From: a virus
IMG/VR virus record: IMGVR_UViG_3300046780_000604
Span: 1 to 38,572 of that record
DNA length: 38,572 nt
Strand: one strand, 5' to 3'
Made by a program: the position numbers and the translations under genes. The notes below the pieces were generated by a model, which was not told the origin of the DNA, did not search any database, and saw only the letters and a list, made by a program, of their open reading frames with translations. This document shows positions 19,385 to 28,810 of the stretch, piece after piece. The stretch's first letter is position 1, and every line of letters starts with the position of its first letter.

Positions 19385-21147
19385 TAGTAGGCCCCCGAGG
19401 AGTCAACGGGGCCTTCGCTGCCGCCGATTGCGCCGACCTTCGCGGTCCGTTTCGATACGTCCACGTTCGAGTTGTGGAGCGCGGCCTTGGCCGCATAGAG
19501 TTCCTCGATCTGAGCGTCGCGCGTGGCCTTGACCGGGGAAGAAAGGTTCTTCCGGATCTGCTCGACTCGATGCTCCGGCGGAACGTTCCCGCCCGTCTCG
19601 GCGCGAGCGTCAAGATAGGCCTGATTCTCCGCGGCGGACGTGAGCGCGGATTTGCCACCGATGCCGAAATAGTCGAGCACCTGACCGATGCTACTGGCGT
19701 TGTCCGAGAGGCGCTTGAGATGCGCGAGCCCGGGGCCCGCTGCTGTCGTTGCGGCCTCGCTCGTCGCCAGTCGCGGTGTGACTTCGCCTTCCGGGCTGCT
19801 CTTCTTCGAGCCCGACGTCTTGGTCTCGAGCGCGTCAACCTCCGCCGCGAGCTTCAGGTTTTCGAGCTGCTGCTTCGCTGCCGCCGGGCCGCCCCCGCCG
19901 CCCTGTAGCTTGTATTTCTCGGTCGCCTTCGCCATCACCTTGGACTGCAGATCCGCGAGATTCGCCGCGGCCTTGGCGCGCATCTCCGCGGCGAACTGCT
20001 CCGCCGCTTGCTGAGATTCCAGGCTCTTGATCTGTGTCGCTTGCGTCTCCGCGAGCTTCGCCGCGTACTGCTGCCCGTAGGCGGTTACCGCAAGCTTCGC
20101 CTCTTGCGGCTCGAGTCCGTGCGCGCGCATGAAGTTGGACATGGCGTTGTCCGCGTTCGCCCCGCGGCGCTGCAGCGAATCCATTTGCGCGTCCACGTCG
20201 CGCTGAATCGCTGAGTTCACGATCTGCAATGCATAATTCGGGCCTCCGGTCAGTGACGCCCCGAACGCCCCGAGCGCTACACTGATGGTCGAGGCGATTG
20301 CCGCCCCGGTGCCGGCCCTTCCGCTGAAAAGCCGATTCGGGTCCACCTTTTGATTCGCCACCGCGTCCTGTTCGCGCTGTAGCGATGCGTGCGTCTTGTC
20401 CCATGCCGCCTGGACCGTGGCCGCCTGGTCTTGCGCGCGGAGCTGGCGCGCGTGCGCCTCGAGCGCCGCGTCGGCCGCATTCGCCTGCGCGTCCTCGTAG
20501 TACGCCTTTTTCTGCTCCTCGATCGACGCGAGCCGCGTGAGCGTCGCTTCCCCCGCCGCGCGCGTCTCCTGCACCAGCTCGCGATTCGCCGCCTGGTCCT
20601 CCGGGCTCGCTGCGCCCTCCACGGTGCGCTCAGACAGGCCCATCTTCGCCGCCTTGCCACCGCCGCCGCGCGGAGCCTGCGAAGCAAGCGCATAGGCCAG
20701 CTCAGCCGCGGCGCCGCGGGTCTCTTCTTTGCCCCCCGGCTCGGTGCCGGGTTCGGCCGGGCCCATCTTCATGGGGGGCGGCTCAGTCGGCTTGGGAGGG
20801 GAGCGAGGCGCTTGCGGCGGCAGGGACTGACTGAGAGCCTGCGGCCTCGGTTCGGCAGGGGGCGCCGCGCTCATCGCCCCGCCCGATGGGAGGCTCATGC
20901 CTCCGGACGCATCCGGCACGCTAACCGGGGGAGCCAGCGGGCCCATTGGCGATAGACCGGGGTCGCCGCTGCCCGCCATGATGCTGGACGGGTCGACGCT
21001 CGCCGTCCGCGCGTCCGGCGGCCGAGTGAGGTCGATATGCTGCCGCATCGCCTCCGCCTCGGGTCCGGCGAACATCATCGACGGCCCGTTGTCACGGTGG
21101 AAAAGGTACCCACCGTTCGGCGCCGGCTCGTAGCCGACTAGCGCCAT
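19384..21147 (-). CDS. Internal virion / ejection-type protein, coiled coil
   Basis: 587 residues. The N-terminal 200 residues are Pro/Gly/Ala-rich and low-complexity. From about 210 to 420 there are long Ala/Gln/Glu-rich helices with heptad spacing (LEAHARQLRAQDQAATVQAA, then QQAAEQFAAEMRAKAAANLA). A hydrophobic Gly/Ala stretch near 280 (AAIASTISVALGAFGASLTG) resembles a membrane-active segment. Overlaps both neighbours by one to three bases (TGATG and TAATG). Layout and neighbours fit a podovirus ejection protein. Confidence 0.6.
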   Translation of the reverse strand: MALVGYEPAPNGGYLFHRDNGPSMMFAGPEAEAMRQHIDLTRPPDARTASVDPSSIMAGSGDPGLSPMGPLAPPVSVPDASGGMSLPSGGAMSAAPPAEPRPQALSQSLPPQAPRSPPKPTEPPPMKMGPAEPGTEPGGKEETRGAAAELAYALASQAPRGGGGKAAKMGLSERTVEGAASPEDQAANRELVQETRAAGEATLTRLASIEEQKKAYYEDAQANAADAALEAHARQLRAQDQAATVQAAWDKTHASLQREQDAVANQKVDPNRLFSGRAGTGAAIASTISVALGAFGASLTGGPNYALQIVNSAIQRDVDAQMDSLQRRGANADNAMSNFMRAHGLEPQEAKLAVTAYGQQYAAKLAETQATQIKSLESQQAAEQFAAEMRAKAAANLADLQSKVMAKATEKYKLQGGGGGPAAAKQQLENLKLAAEVDALETKTSGSKKSSPEGEVTPRLATSEAATTAAGPGLAHLKRLSDNASSIGQVLDYFGIGGKSALTSAAENQAYLDARAETGGNVPPEHRVEQIRKNLSSPVKATRDAQIEELYAAKAALHNSNVDVSKRTAKVGAIGGSEGPVDSSGAY

Positions 21148-23027
21148 CAGGGACCCCTCGATGCATAGGCGTAGTCCCGGACCATGTCGGGGCCCGCGGG
21201 CGAGCCATAGCCGCCCGGGTGCCGCGCCATCGCGGAGAAACGCGCCTGTTCTAGCGGGCTCCGGAACGTGCCGCCTCCCGCGGGATCGAACTCGAGCGGC
21301 GTCTCGATGCGCGCGCGCCGCTTGAGCTCCGCCTGGCGGTCGATGGCAGCGAACCGCGGATCCTTGTACCCCGTATCCGGATAGACGGTCTGCGTGTCCT
21401 TGATGTCATAGGCGTCCTTGTTCGCCTGCTCGATGCCGCTCTCCGGATCGTACATCGCGGGAGCCACGCCATAGCTCACCTTGAGCGCGTCGAGCTCCTT
21501 GCGCAGCCGCGCCGTTTCGGAGGCGTTCACCAGCGCAAGGCGCCCCGTATCGATCCCCTTCATGCCGCCCGGCGTGCGCGTTACTGTGCTCGCGCCTGCC
21601 GGCGTCTGCTCCAGCTCTTGCGCCATCGGGCCGAAATGCTGGCCAGGCGCCGCGCCAGCTGCACGCGGGTCCTTGTATTCATACCCATAATCTCCGAGGC
21701 CACGGAACGTCTGGTCGATGGCGTGGCCGGCGGGAGCGATGTCTGTCTTGGCGCGAATATCGGACTGCGCAATGCCGGCGCCGGCGGGAACGGCGGCCAA
21801 GGATGCGCCCCCTGTAAACGGTGCAGCGATGGCCCCAGCCGCGGCGATGCCTGCCCCCAAAACCTTGTCACCGCCCGCGCTGCCCGTGATGGTGCCGCGT
21901 CCGGTGTTGTCTGGATTGCTATATCCGTTGCGGGCAGCGATGTAATCCGCCGTGCGCTGTTTGTCGTATGCTGTATTCAGATTCGACTGATCCGCGGTGA
22001 CCTGACGCTGAGCGCTTTCATAGAACTGTCCCGCCTGATCGTTGCGTCCGCGCTGCTGCCCCTCGAGCGCCGCGTTGTTCGTAGCGACACCGGCATTGAG
22101 ACTCGCTCCCTGCCCGAACGTCTGCCCGGCCCCGCCGTATGCCCCTCCGGCCGCCTCTGCCGCCGCAAGTCGTTGCTGCTCCTGCGATCCGTAGATGCTG
22201 CCCGCGGCCTGGAATGCATTCGCCTGAAGAGTTCGGTTCGTAACGTCCTCGGCCGCGCGCTGCACGCCGATTTGCTGACTGAGCGTGCCGCCCATCTGCG
22301 CGGAATTGGCCGCCGCGTTCTGCAGCGCCAGCGCCGAGTTCCCGCCACGCACGCCCGCGGCCATCGACGCCTGATTGCGCTGGCCCTGCTCGGCCGTCGC
22401 TTTCATCGCGAGTTCGGCCGCGCTCGGACCCGCCGGAGCGCGAGCGAGCCCCATGAGCCCCGCACCAGCCTGTCCCGTGAGCCCGGTTCCGGCGCCGCCG
22501 TTCTGCGCTAGCCCGGCGAGCGCCGCGCCGGCCTGCATCTGCCCATTGCCTGCACTGGTTTGCGCTCCCTGCCACGGCGACACGCTGGCCGTATCGATGG
22601 TCGGACCAGTACGACCCGCCATCGCAGCGCCGGTGCCGCGCAGCCGCGCCGCTTCGTTCGCGGCGTAGGCCGGGTCGCCACCGAGCTGGTAGGCGTTGAT
22701 GTCCGCCGCGCCGTTCCAGCCGTTCGTGGCGACCTGCTGCGCGCCTTGAATGCCGCCGGTCACGCGCTGAGTGAAATACGGATCGCCAGCGAACTGCGCC
22801 TTTAGGGGCGTCGCGTAGGCGTCATATGCACCACTGCCCGACCACGCCTCGCCGGCGTTCGCTGGGTTCTGCTGTTGTGCCCTGAGGTAGGCATCGCGCT
22901 CCTCTGGGTTCATCTGAGCCAGGACGCCGGGACCCTGTCCCGCCAGAGACGTGAGGTCATGCGTCGTAGGAGCGACGCCCGGGTCGAAGACCCCCTGGCC
23001 GGGCTCTGGATATGGATTGTAGGCCAT
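21147..23027 (-). CDS. Ala/Gly/Gln-rich virion protein with S74 chaperone-type domain
   Basis: 626 residues, ATG 23027 with AGGAGAGAATCCCG upstream. Residues 150-420 are rich in Ala, Gly and Gln with few charges. At 422 begins an intramolecular chaperone (peptidase S74) domain: SDIRAKTDIAPAG, then FRGLGDYGYEYKDP, HFGPMAQELEQTP, MKGIDTGRLALVNASETARL and a closing helix. In tail spikes this domain trimerises, folds the shaft and cleaves itself before the Ser-Asp pair. Here about 110 further residues follow, and the main body looks like an ejection protein rather than a fibre. Confidence 0.7.
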   Translation of the reverse strand: MAYNPYPEPGQGVFDPGVAPTTHDLTSLAGQGPGVLAQMNPEERDAYLRAQQQNPANAGEAWSGSGAYDAYATPLKAQFAGDPYFTQRVTGGIQGAQQVATNGWNGAADINAYQLGGDPAYAANEAARLRGTGAAMAGRTGPTIDTASVSPWQGAQTSAGNGQMQAGAALAGLAQNGGAGTGLTGQAGAGLMGLARAPAGPSAAELAMKATAEQGQRNQASMAAGVRGGNSALALQNAAANSAQMGGTLSQQIGVQRAAEDVTNRTLQANAFQAAGSIYGSQEQQRLAAAEAAGGAYGGAGQTFGQGASLNAGVATNNAALEGQQRGRNDQAGQFYESAQRQVTADQSNLNTAYDKQRTADYIAARNGYSNPDNTGRGTITGSAGGDKVLGAGIAAAGAIAAPFTGGASLAAVPAGAGIAQSDIRAKTDIAPAGHAIDQTFRGLGDYGYEYKDPRAAGAAPGQHFGPMAQELEQTPAGASTVTRTPGGMKGIDTGRLALVNASETARLRKELDALKVSYGVAPAMYDPESGIEQANKDAYDIKDTQTVYPDTGYKDPRFAAIDRQAELKRRARIETPLEFDPAGGGTFRSPLEQARFSAMARHPGGYGSPAGPDMVRDYAYASRGP

Positions 23028-23048
23028 CGGGATTCTCTCCTGACTATA

Positions 23049-26000
23049 TCAGACTCCGCTCCAAGCGTAGGTATCGGCGAGCACAAATAGCCCGGCGAAC
23101 TGAAGGGAGACGCCCGTGGTGCCGATGATGTTGTCTCCTGCCACTCGGACCTGGTTAGTTCCGGTTTGCCCCAGGTACGACCAGGAGAATTTGCCGGTTC
23201 CAGGTGGGCCCGCAACGGTCACGGTTGCCGAGCCGGATCCGAACGCCGTTGGCACGCCACTCGCGGTGAACGTCGCTCCTGTTCCCGTATGTGCCCCGGC
23301 GACCACTGCAATCGGTACCACGAGCGGCGCTTGGTTTCCCCGTTGCCCGGCGCCAAGTCGCGCCGGTCCTTCGATCGGCATCGTCTCAAGCGAGAATCCG
23401 TGCAGGATGGGGCCGTCCGTGTAGATCTGTCCGCCCTCCGTGGTGAGGTTCTCGCGAAAACTATAGGCCACGGAACTGAGCGGCAGCTTCTTCGTGGCCG
23501 TCTCCCACTTCCGCATGATGGGGAGCCCGTTCAGCTCCGGCGTATTCGTTCCCATCGACTCGAGGAAACTAATACGCGAATCGTAGGAAGCGGAAATTTC
23601 GACGAAGCCAGCGCGCGTGCGGCCCGTGCCCACCAGCGTGAGCGAATGAACATCGCCGTACCCCGCGATTCCAAATGGGCGGATGTCCCCGGTGATCACG
23701 TGAAACTGAATCGGGTTCCCGATGTCAGTACCCGGAAGCGAATGCCCGGACACGATCGCGAGACCCGTCTGTCGAACAACCGGAAACTGCGGGACCAGGC
23801 TCGACACGCCGAGCACCGTGAGCCCGTCCCAAATACCGAGGCATTCGATCGGCACCGTCCCCGCGCTAAAAATGGCCTTCGTCCATTGCCCGATGTTCTG
23901 CTCGTCTACCAGGTCGTAGTGGTAGTAGAGCAGCGCCGACGCGCCGGAGCCGTCGTCCGAGGCTGCAAACAGGAACTCGATGCGCCCTTTGTCGATGCGC
24001 TCCGAAACGCCGCGTACCTGCGGCGTCACGCTCAGCTCATCGCGGCAGCGAATACCGATGCTATCCGGGTTGCCATCGCCGCGGCGAAGCAGAAAAATGT
24101 CCGTTCCCCATCTGCCAGCTCCGGAGAAGTAAATCCCGTTTGTTGACGTCAGAACGCTGCGCGGATCGTCACACCCTGCGGCCGTCGTGATGAGCACCGG
24201 ATCGGGAAACGATCCCTGTCCGGTGTTGTCGGGTCCCGGGCCAAAGCTGGCGACGTAGGTGCCGCCGCTGCAGAGCCCATAGAGCTTGTCATCCTGTCCT
24301 CCGAGCCCATTCACCTGGCCGCATCCGGAGACGAATACCTCGAGCCCCGGGTTGTAGCTCGCGGCCTCCCCTGGCTCGAAGGTCTTCGTACACCAGATGC
24401 GTTCCGGGTCTTCCGAGTCGAGCCCCCAGAGGCGTCCCGCATGAACCGCCATGAATAGACACGGGGGCGGGCAGTTCGCCGACAGCTCGCCGCGACCTCC
24501 GCCGGACACGTAGAGCGTTTCATTCACGGCGATTGCCGCGTCTGACTCGATATCCGTCATCGTCACGATCGAGACGTGCGACAGATACGCCGCTGCGGAA
24601 TCCCCCAGCTGATTCTTCATCTCGAAACTAAGACGGTTGAACGTCGTTCCGTTCGCCGCCGTGCGATAGGCCACGACTCGAATCGGCGCGAAGTCGTCGC
24701 GGACGACGCCCAGCGTGTTGTTTGGCTCGACCTGCTTCCGTGTCGCGTGAATCGTGCTTGCCTGCAGAGCGACACTCTGCACACCGGCGTTCACCACGGA
24801 CACGGCCGGAGATGCCGGGCTCTGATGCCTGTTGCCGGTCGCATCGGTCCACTCATAGACGAACCGATACTGATACGTACCCGCCGACAACGCGCCGACG
24901 CCCGCAATCGTCGGAGTGCTTGCCTCGGGGTACGAGTAGAACGACATTTCCGCGAACCGCTGCCCGTCGTACGCGAGCGGCGTGCCGCCTCCGACGAAGA
25001 GGTTCCCATGCGCGTTCGTGCTCAGAAACCGCTTCGGGCCGAGCGTCTGCCCGTGCCAGCATCCGATCTGCTGCCCGGTGAGGATCGATGCTCCGAGATT
25101 CACCGGGGCCACGAAAAGGAATTCGCCGCCGCCAATGTCAGCGAACCCGAACAGCGGGACTGGCGCGTTCACCGCCACCGCGACGGTCTGGACGAGACCG
25201 TTCGCCACATGCATGACCGGTGTAGGCCGACAGAACGCCTGGTCCGCGTTGCCCTCGAAGTCGAGGAGTAGATAGTGGGATTGCGCCTGGTCGTGAACGT
25301 TGAAGCGCGCCCATGCGTACATGTTACCACGCGCGTCCGTGTAGAACTTCGAGGCCAGGAAGTAGTTCGCGAACGGGCTCGTGATTTGCGCGAGCGCTCC
25401 GCCCACGTTCGGCGTGTCGCTGAGCTTCGAGATGAAGATGGGACCGCGCGGGCCCTCCGGAAGAGCTCCGGCCGGGGGCCATGTTTGGGTAAGATACGTC
25501 TGCACCGTGGAAAAGAGAAACGCCGCATGCGTCGCGTCCATACGCCCAAGCACCATCTGCCAAACGTCTCCGGCAGTATAGCCGCTCCACGTGGCGTAGG
25601 CTCGGCCGCCCGCAACCTGGTCCGGGGCGCTGAGGTCGAACGCGGTGCACGTCTCCTCGATGGCGCCGTTCGTCGTGTTCGCCGCGAGAATGAAAATCTT
25701 CTCTCCGGCATTGCGCGCCCCGAGCACCGCCACCGCCGTGGCAGTGAATGCGGCCCCGAGGTGCTGCATGTCGAACGTAGCCAACGGCGCTCCTCCGTTG
25801 AACTGAAACGTCTTGGTCATCACCGTATGGTTGCCAGCGACGAGCTTACGGTAGGTGACAACGAAACCCACCGACGTCACCGCGGCGTCAAAGATAGGTT
25901 GAACGTTGTCAGAATCTCCCGCGAGCACGGACGGGGCCGGAATAGTTGAGACCGAAGTGGCGGTAGCCGTGATGAACGTAGCGCTGATATTGACCCCGTT

Positions 26001-26612
26001 GGCCCAAATGATTGCCGCGGTCACTGCGTCCGTTGCGAGTACCCGGATTCCAGCGAACTTGTTGGGCGCGGAGCCAACGAAAATCCCGCTGATGGTTCCA
26101 CTGATGGCCTTCGCCTTCGTGTCCTTGTCGATGACGTCTACACGTACCTCGTAGGTGTTCGTGGCGACGAGCTGCACGTAGCCAATCACGAGCCAGTTCC
26201 CGAGCGCGCAAGCGTCTGCCGCAACGTACTGCCCGGCCTGGTCCGCTCCGATCGTGAACTTCTCTTCGAGGTTCGCCCGCATCGGCGATTCCACGTGCCA
26301 TTGCCCTGCCTCGCGCATCTTGTCGGCGCCTGGAAAGTACAGGTGAGCGTTCTCGTCAGTGAAGACGATCTGTTCCCCGTTCGGACCCTCCGCGAAGCGC
26401 TTCGCAGGCCCTACGAATGCAGCCGCCGCCGTCGCAAGACTCGTCGTCCCGAGCGCAGCGAAGCAATCGCGCTTCTGCAGACGCCCGAGCTTGTCTAGCT
26501 CCACGTCGTCCGCCTTGGACAGAGCCCCAGGCGGCATGAGGTTCTCTTCTAGGTCCTGTCGCAGACCGCGATTGAACTGCACCTCGAGTGTCGATGCGCG
26601 TGGCTGGCTCAC
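23049..26612 (-). CDS. Large tail or tail-stabilisation protein
   Basis: 1187 residues from GTG 26612 (GTGA overlap). The N-terminus (VQFNRGLRQDLEENLMPPGA, then LDKLGRLQKRDCF) is the opening typical of podovirus tail tubular B / gp10-like stabilisation proteins, which line the tail and bind the adaptor. The long remainder is beta-rich with propeller-like Gly/Asp turns, a fibronectin-like YEWTDATGNRHQSPAS segment at about 590-610, and a C-terminal jelly-roll-like end. No enzymatic motif. It follows the adaptor-like genes, as expected for a tail nozzle protein. Confidence 0.7.
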   Translation of the reverse strand: MSQPRASTLEVQFNRGLRQDLEENLMPPGALSKADDVELDKLGRLQKRDCFAALGTTSLATAAAAFVGPAKRFAEGPNGEQIVFTDENAHLYFPGADKMREAGQWHVESPMRANLEEKFTIGADQAGQYVAADACALGNWLVIGYVQLVATNTYEVRVDVIDKDTKAKAISGTISGIFVGSAPNKFAGIRVLATDAVTAAIIWANGVNISATFITATATSVSTIPAPSVLAGDSDNVQPIFDAAVTSVGFVVTYRKLVAGNHTVMTKTFQFNGGAPLATFDMQHLGAAFTATAVAVLGARNAGEKIFILAANTTNGAIEETCTAFDLSAPDQVAGGRAYATWSGYTAGDVWQMVLGRMDATHAAFLFSTVQTYLTQTWPPAGALPEGPRGPIFISKLSDTPNVGGALAQITSPFANYFLASKFYTDARGNMYAWARFNVHDQAQSHYLLLDFEGNADQAFCRPTPVMHVANGLVQTVAVAVNAPVPLFGFADIGGGEFLFVAPVNLGASILTGQQIGCWHGQTLGPKRFLSTNAHGNLFVGGGTPLAYDGQRFAEMSFYSYPEASTPTIAGVGALSAGTYQYRFVYEWTDATGNRHQSPASPAVSVVNAGVQSVALQASTIHATRKQVEPNNTLGVVRDDFAPIRVVAYRTAANGTTFNRLSFEMKNQLGDSAAAYLSHVSIVTMTDIESDAAIAVNETLYVSGGGRGELSANCPPPCLFMAVHAGRLWGLDSEDPERIWCTKTFEPGEAASYNPGLEVFVSGCGQVNGLGGQDDKLYGLCSGGTYVASFGPGPDNTGQGSFPDPVLITTAAGCDDPRSVLTSTNGIYFSGAGRWGTDIFLLRRGDGNPDSIGIRCRDELSVTPQVRGVSERIDKGRIEFLFAASDDGSGASALLYYHYDLVDEQNIGQWTKAIFSAGTVPIECLGIWDGLTVLGVSSLVPQFPVVRQTGLAIVSGHSLPGTDIGNPIQFHVITGDIRPFGIAGYGDVHSLTLVGTGRTRAGFVEISASYDSRISFLESMGTNTPELNGLPIMRKWETATKKLPLSSVAYSFRENLTTEGGQIYTDGPILHGFSLETMPIEGPARLGAGQRGNQAPLVVPIAVVAGAHTGTGATFTASGVPTAFGSGSATVTVAGPPGTGKFSWSYLGQTGTNQVRVAGDNIIGTTGVSLQFAGLFVLADTYAWSGV

Positions 26613-27010
26613 AGCTTGATCCAGTTCTTCCGCGCGCCATCCGGGTGGAACACCGCGGACACCTTCGAGCCAGACACGGAAAGCGTTGCGCTGCCATCGA
26701 TGGTGCAATCGGCTCGCAGACAGCGCACCGTCACCGCCGTGGCGCTCGTGGTCTCGTTCTTGAGCGCGATGGCCCCCGAGTCAGGGTCATCCGGGGGCGG
26801 CAGGTAGAGCACGATGGCGCCAGGGCTAGGGTCGTACCGCAGGATGCTCCAGTGCTGCGCGGTCGAGCTGACCTTCACGCGCGAATCGGACGGCGTGAGG
26901 CGCTGCGCTACGGCCGCGGTGAGCCCGCGCGCAAACGTGCCGACGTTCTGCTCGAACGAGTCGAGCGCACGATCCCCGAAGGTACCGACGCGCCGGAACG
27001 CCTGAATCAC
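26609..27010 (-). CDS. Small head-tail or tail structural protein
   Basis: 133 residues from GTG 27010 (GTGA overlap with the adaptor-like gene). A helical start (VGTFGDRALDSFEQNVGTFA) is followed by a beta-sandwich-like body (HWSILRYDPSPGAIVLYLPP, ATAVTVRCLRADCTIDGSAT). Two Cys lie close together. It sits between the adaptor-like and tail-stabilisation genes, so it is probably a minor tail component. No family named. Confidence 0.55.
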   Translation of the reverse strand: MIQAFRRVGTFGDRALDSFEQNVGTFARGLTAAVAQRLTPSDSRVKVSSTAQHWSILRYDPSPGAIVLYLPPPDDPDSGAIALKNETTSATAVTVRCLRADCTIDGSATLSVSGSKVSAVFHPDGARKNWIKL

Positions 27011-27771
27011 GGGCCCCGCCAGAACCCGCGCGGGTAGCGCGAAAGCATCCGCCGTCGACCGCGAGTGTCCGAACGGAACTGTGGGCCGCCAGTGCAAGCG
27101 AAGTCGAACCGCATGCGCGCCTCAATCTCCGCGTTATCGTTCTTGATGACGCTGTAGATCGGAAGCGCGACGTCACGCGCAAGGCAGTCGAGTGCGGCGC
27201 GATTGACTACCCATTCCTCGTAGCCAGCGATGCCGTCGAACGTGTCCGTGTCGTCCGCCAGGTCAGCGAGGATCGGGATGTACCAAATCACGCATTGGTA
27301 GACCGCGTCCGCACTCGGGATGATTTTGGCCACCCTAGAGCCCGCGTTGTTGCCTCCGCCGAGCTGGTAGTAGACGGGCATTCCGATGCCGCCGTTCGCG
27401 AAGATGAATTGCGCGCGGAAGTCGTTGCGGTCCGCAAGCTCGAACGGTTGCATCGCGACGGTTGCGCCACCGCTCGAGATGTCGATGCCCTTCAGGTGGA
27501 ACATGTCGTCCGGCATCGCGAGGTAGTCGCGCGGCGCCCAGTTCTCCGAGTCCACCGTGGCGCTGGTCGATGTGGCCGCCGTCTTCTGCCGGATGTATAG
27601 CATGCACCCGCAATCGCTCACCAGGCGCACGTAGGCCTGAATCGCCTGGTTGATGTAGCGGTTGATCTCCGACGACGGGTGACGCTGAGTGACGTCGGTC
27701 CCGCCGTCGACGATGTCCGCTCGATTGCACACATCCGCACGAAGGTCGAGCAACGTGCGGATGCGTGCCAT
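27007..27771 (-). CDS. Head-tail adaptor-like protein
   Basis: 254 residues from ATG 27771. The N-terminus (RIRTLLDLRADVCNRADIVD, then HPSSEINRYINQAIQAYVRL) is a helical bundle typical of podovirus gp4/gp11-like adaptors that extend the portal. The middle is strand-rich (PDDMFHLKGIDISSG), and a late helix with EEWVVNRAALDCLARDVALP closes it. The E-W-V-V/N-R-A-A-x-D-x-x-x-K/R pattern recurs in phage adaptor proteins. Gene order (capsid, small proteins, this, tail) agrees. Confidence 0.65.
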   Translation of the reverse strand: MARIRTLLDLRADVCNRADIVDGGTDVTQRHPSSEINRYINQAIQAYVRLVSDCGCMLYIRQKTAATSTSATVDSENWAPRDYLAMPDDMFHLKGIDISSGGATVAMQPFELADRNDFRAQFIFANGGIGMPVYYQLGGGNNAGSRVAKIIPSADAVYQCVIWYIPILADLADDTDTFDGIAGYEEWVVNRAALDCLARDVALPIYSVIKNDNAEIEARMRFDFACTGGPQFRSDTRGRRRMLSRYPRGFWRGP

Positions 27772-27778
27772 CGGTTTC

Positions 27779-27970
27779 TCAGTCCTTTCCCATGCAGCTC
27801 ATGACGAATTCCTTGAACGCCGCCAAGCGGTCCGGCGTCCAGTCCTCGTCAGGGAACGCTTCCTTGGCGAGGTCCGAATAGTCCTCGCCGGAATCGTCGC
27901 TCTCGTCCTCGTCGTCCTTGCCCTTCGGCGAATCCGCAAGGAGTAGAGCCAAGCCTTGACCCTTCGCCAT
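27779..27970 (-). CDS. Small acidic protein
   Basis: 63 residues, TGATG overlap with the upstream decoration-like gene. The centre is a Lys/Asp/Glu/Ser run (SPKGKDDEDESDDSGEDYSD), then WTPDRLAAFKEFVMSCMGKD. Small acidic proteins in head operons can be decoration or maturation factors; nothing specific is visible. Confidence 0.55.
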   Translation of the reverse strand: MAKGQGLALLLADSPKGKDDEDESDDSGEDYSDLAKEAFPDEDWTPDRLAAFKEFVMSCMGKD

Positions 27971-28398
27971 CAGAAGATGCCCGTCAGGCCGCCGCCGTAG
28001 ACCTTGAGCACCAGGGCGTCTCCGTTCGCGGCCTCCACGGCTGTCCCTGCGGCGTTGAGCGCCACCGTGAAGCCGAAGGTGCCCGCCACCGGGTTGAACG
28101 CCGTGATGAGGCACTGAGCCACGGTGGCCGCCGCGCTGAGCGCAACGCGGGCCTCCATGTGCGCCAGGCTCGTTGCCGATGCGGCCATCGGCGGGAAGGT
28201 GCCGGTATACGTACCGACGCCCGTACGGGTGAGCGTGATGGGCCCGGCCGCGGTCGAGCCGTTCTGGCTGACCGTGGGCGCACCCGTCGCGCCGATCGCG
28301 ACGTATGCGAGGAAGAGGAGCGTCTGCGGGTTGTTCACCCGGAGGAGCCCTCCGACCGCGTCCGACATCGGACCGCTTGCTACTGCAGGAGTTGACAT
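27970..28398 (-). CDS. Head decoration-like protein, copy 2
   Basis: 142 residues. Gly/Ala/Thr-rich and beta-strand-rich. It shares IGATGAPTVS, TGVGTYTGTFPP, AATVAQCLITA and VEAANGD with the neighbouring gene at 28412-28801 in the same order, so the two are tandem paralogues. An N-terminal extension (STPAVASGPMSDAVGGLLRV) is specific to this copy. The place directly after the capsid gene and the beta-rich nature suggest capsid decoration or head-fibre proteins; the family is not named. Confidence 0.6.
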   Translation of the reverse strand: MSTPAVASGPMSDAVGGLLRVNNPQTLLFLAYVAIGATGAPTVSQNGSTAAGPITLTRTGVGTYTGTFPPMAASATSLAHMEARVALSAAATVAQCLITAFNPVAGTFGFTVALNAAGTAVEAANGDALVLKVYGGGLTGIF

Positions 28399-28411
28399 TT
28401 TCTTGGACCTT

Positions 28412-28801
28412 TCAGAACGCGGACGTCACGCCCGAGATGAGCTCGAACACGAGACGGTCGCCGTTTGCCGCTTCCACTGGGGTACCGGCGGTATTGAGGT
28501 AGACCTGGAACGAGCACGTTCCGGCCGTCATGGAGAGAGCCGTGATGAGACACTGAGCCACGGTCGCCGCCGCCGACTTCTGGACACGGATATCCAGGGT
28601 CGGAAGCGCGACCGTGTCCGTTGGGCAAGGCGGAAAAGTACCCGTGTACGTTCCGACGCCGGTACGCGTGATGGTGATTCCCTGGTCACCGCTGACCGTG
28701 GGCGCACCCGTCGCGCCAATGTCGATGAGTGCACGAGCCAGCACTGAATCGCGACGAGCGCGAAGCGGATATTGGCCCAGGTCTCCGATGTTGATCGCCA
28801 T
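28412..28801 (-). CDS. Head decoration-like protein, copy 1
   Basis: 129 residues, ATG 28801 with GAGGCGCAGCC upstream. Paralogue of the next gene: the blocks IGATGAPTVS, RTGVGTYTGTFPP, AATVAQCLITA and VEAANGDRLV are shared, while the N-terminus (INIGDLGQYPLRARRDSVLA) differs. The segment between the shared blocks has diverged (CPTDTVALPTLDIRVQ here), showing an old duplication. Nine bases separate it from the capsid gene. Confidence 0.6.
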   Translation of the reverse strand: MAINIGDLGQYPLRARRDSVLARALIDIGATGAPTVSGDQGITITRTGVGTYTGTFPPCPTDTVALPTLDIRVQKSAAATVAQCLITALSMTAGTCSFQVYLNTAGTPVEAANGDRLVFELISGVTSAF

Positions 28802-28810
28802 GGCTGCGCC

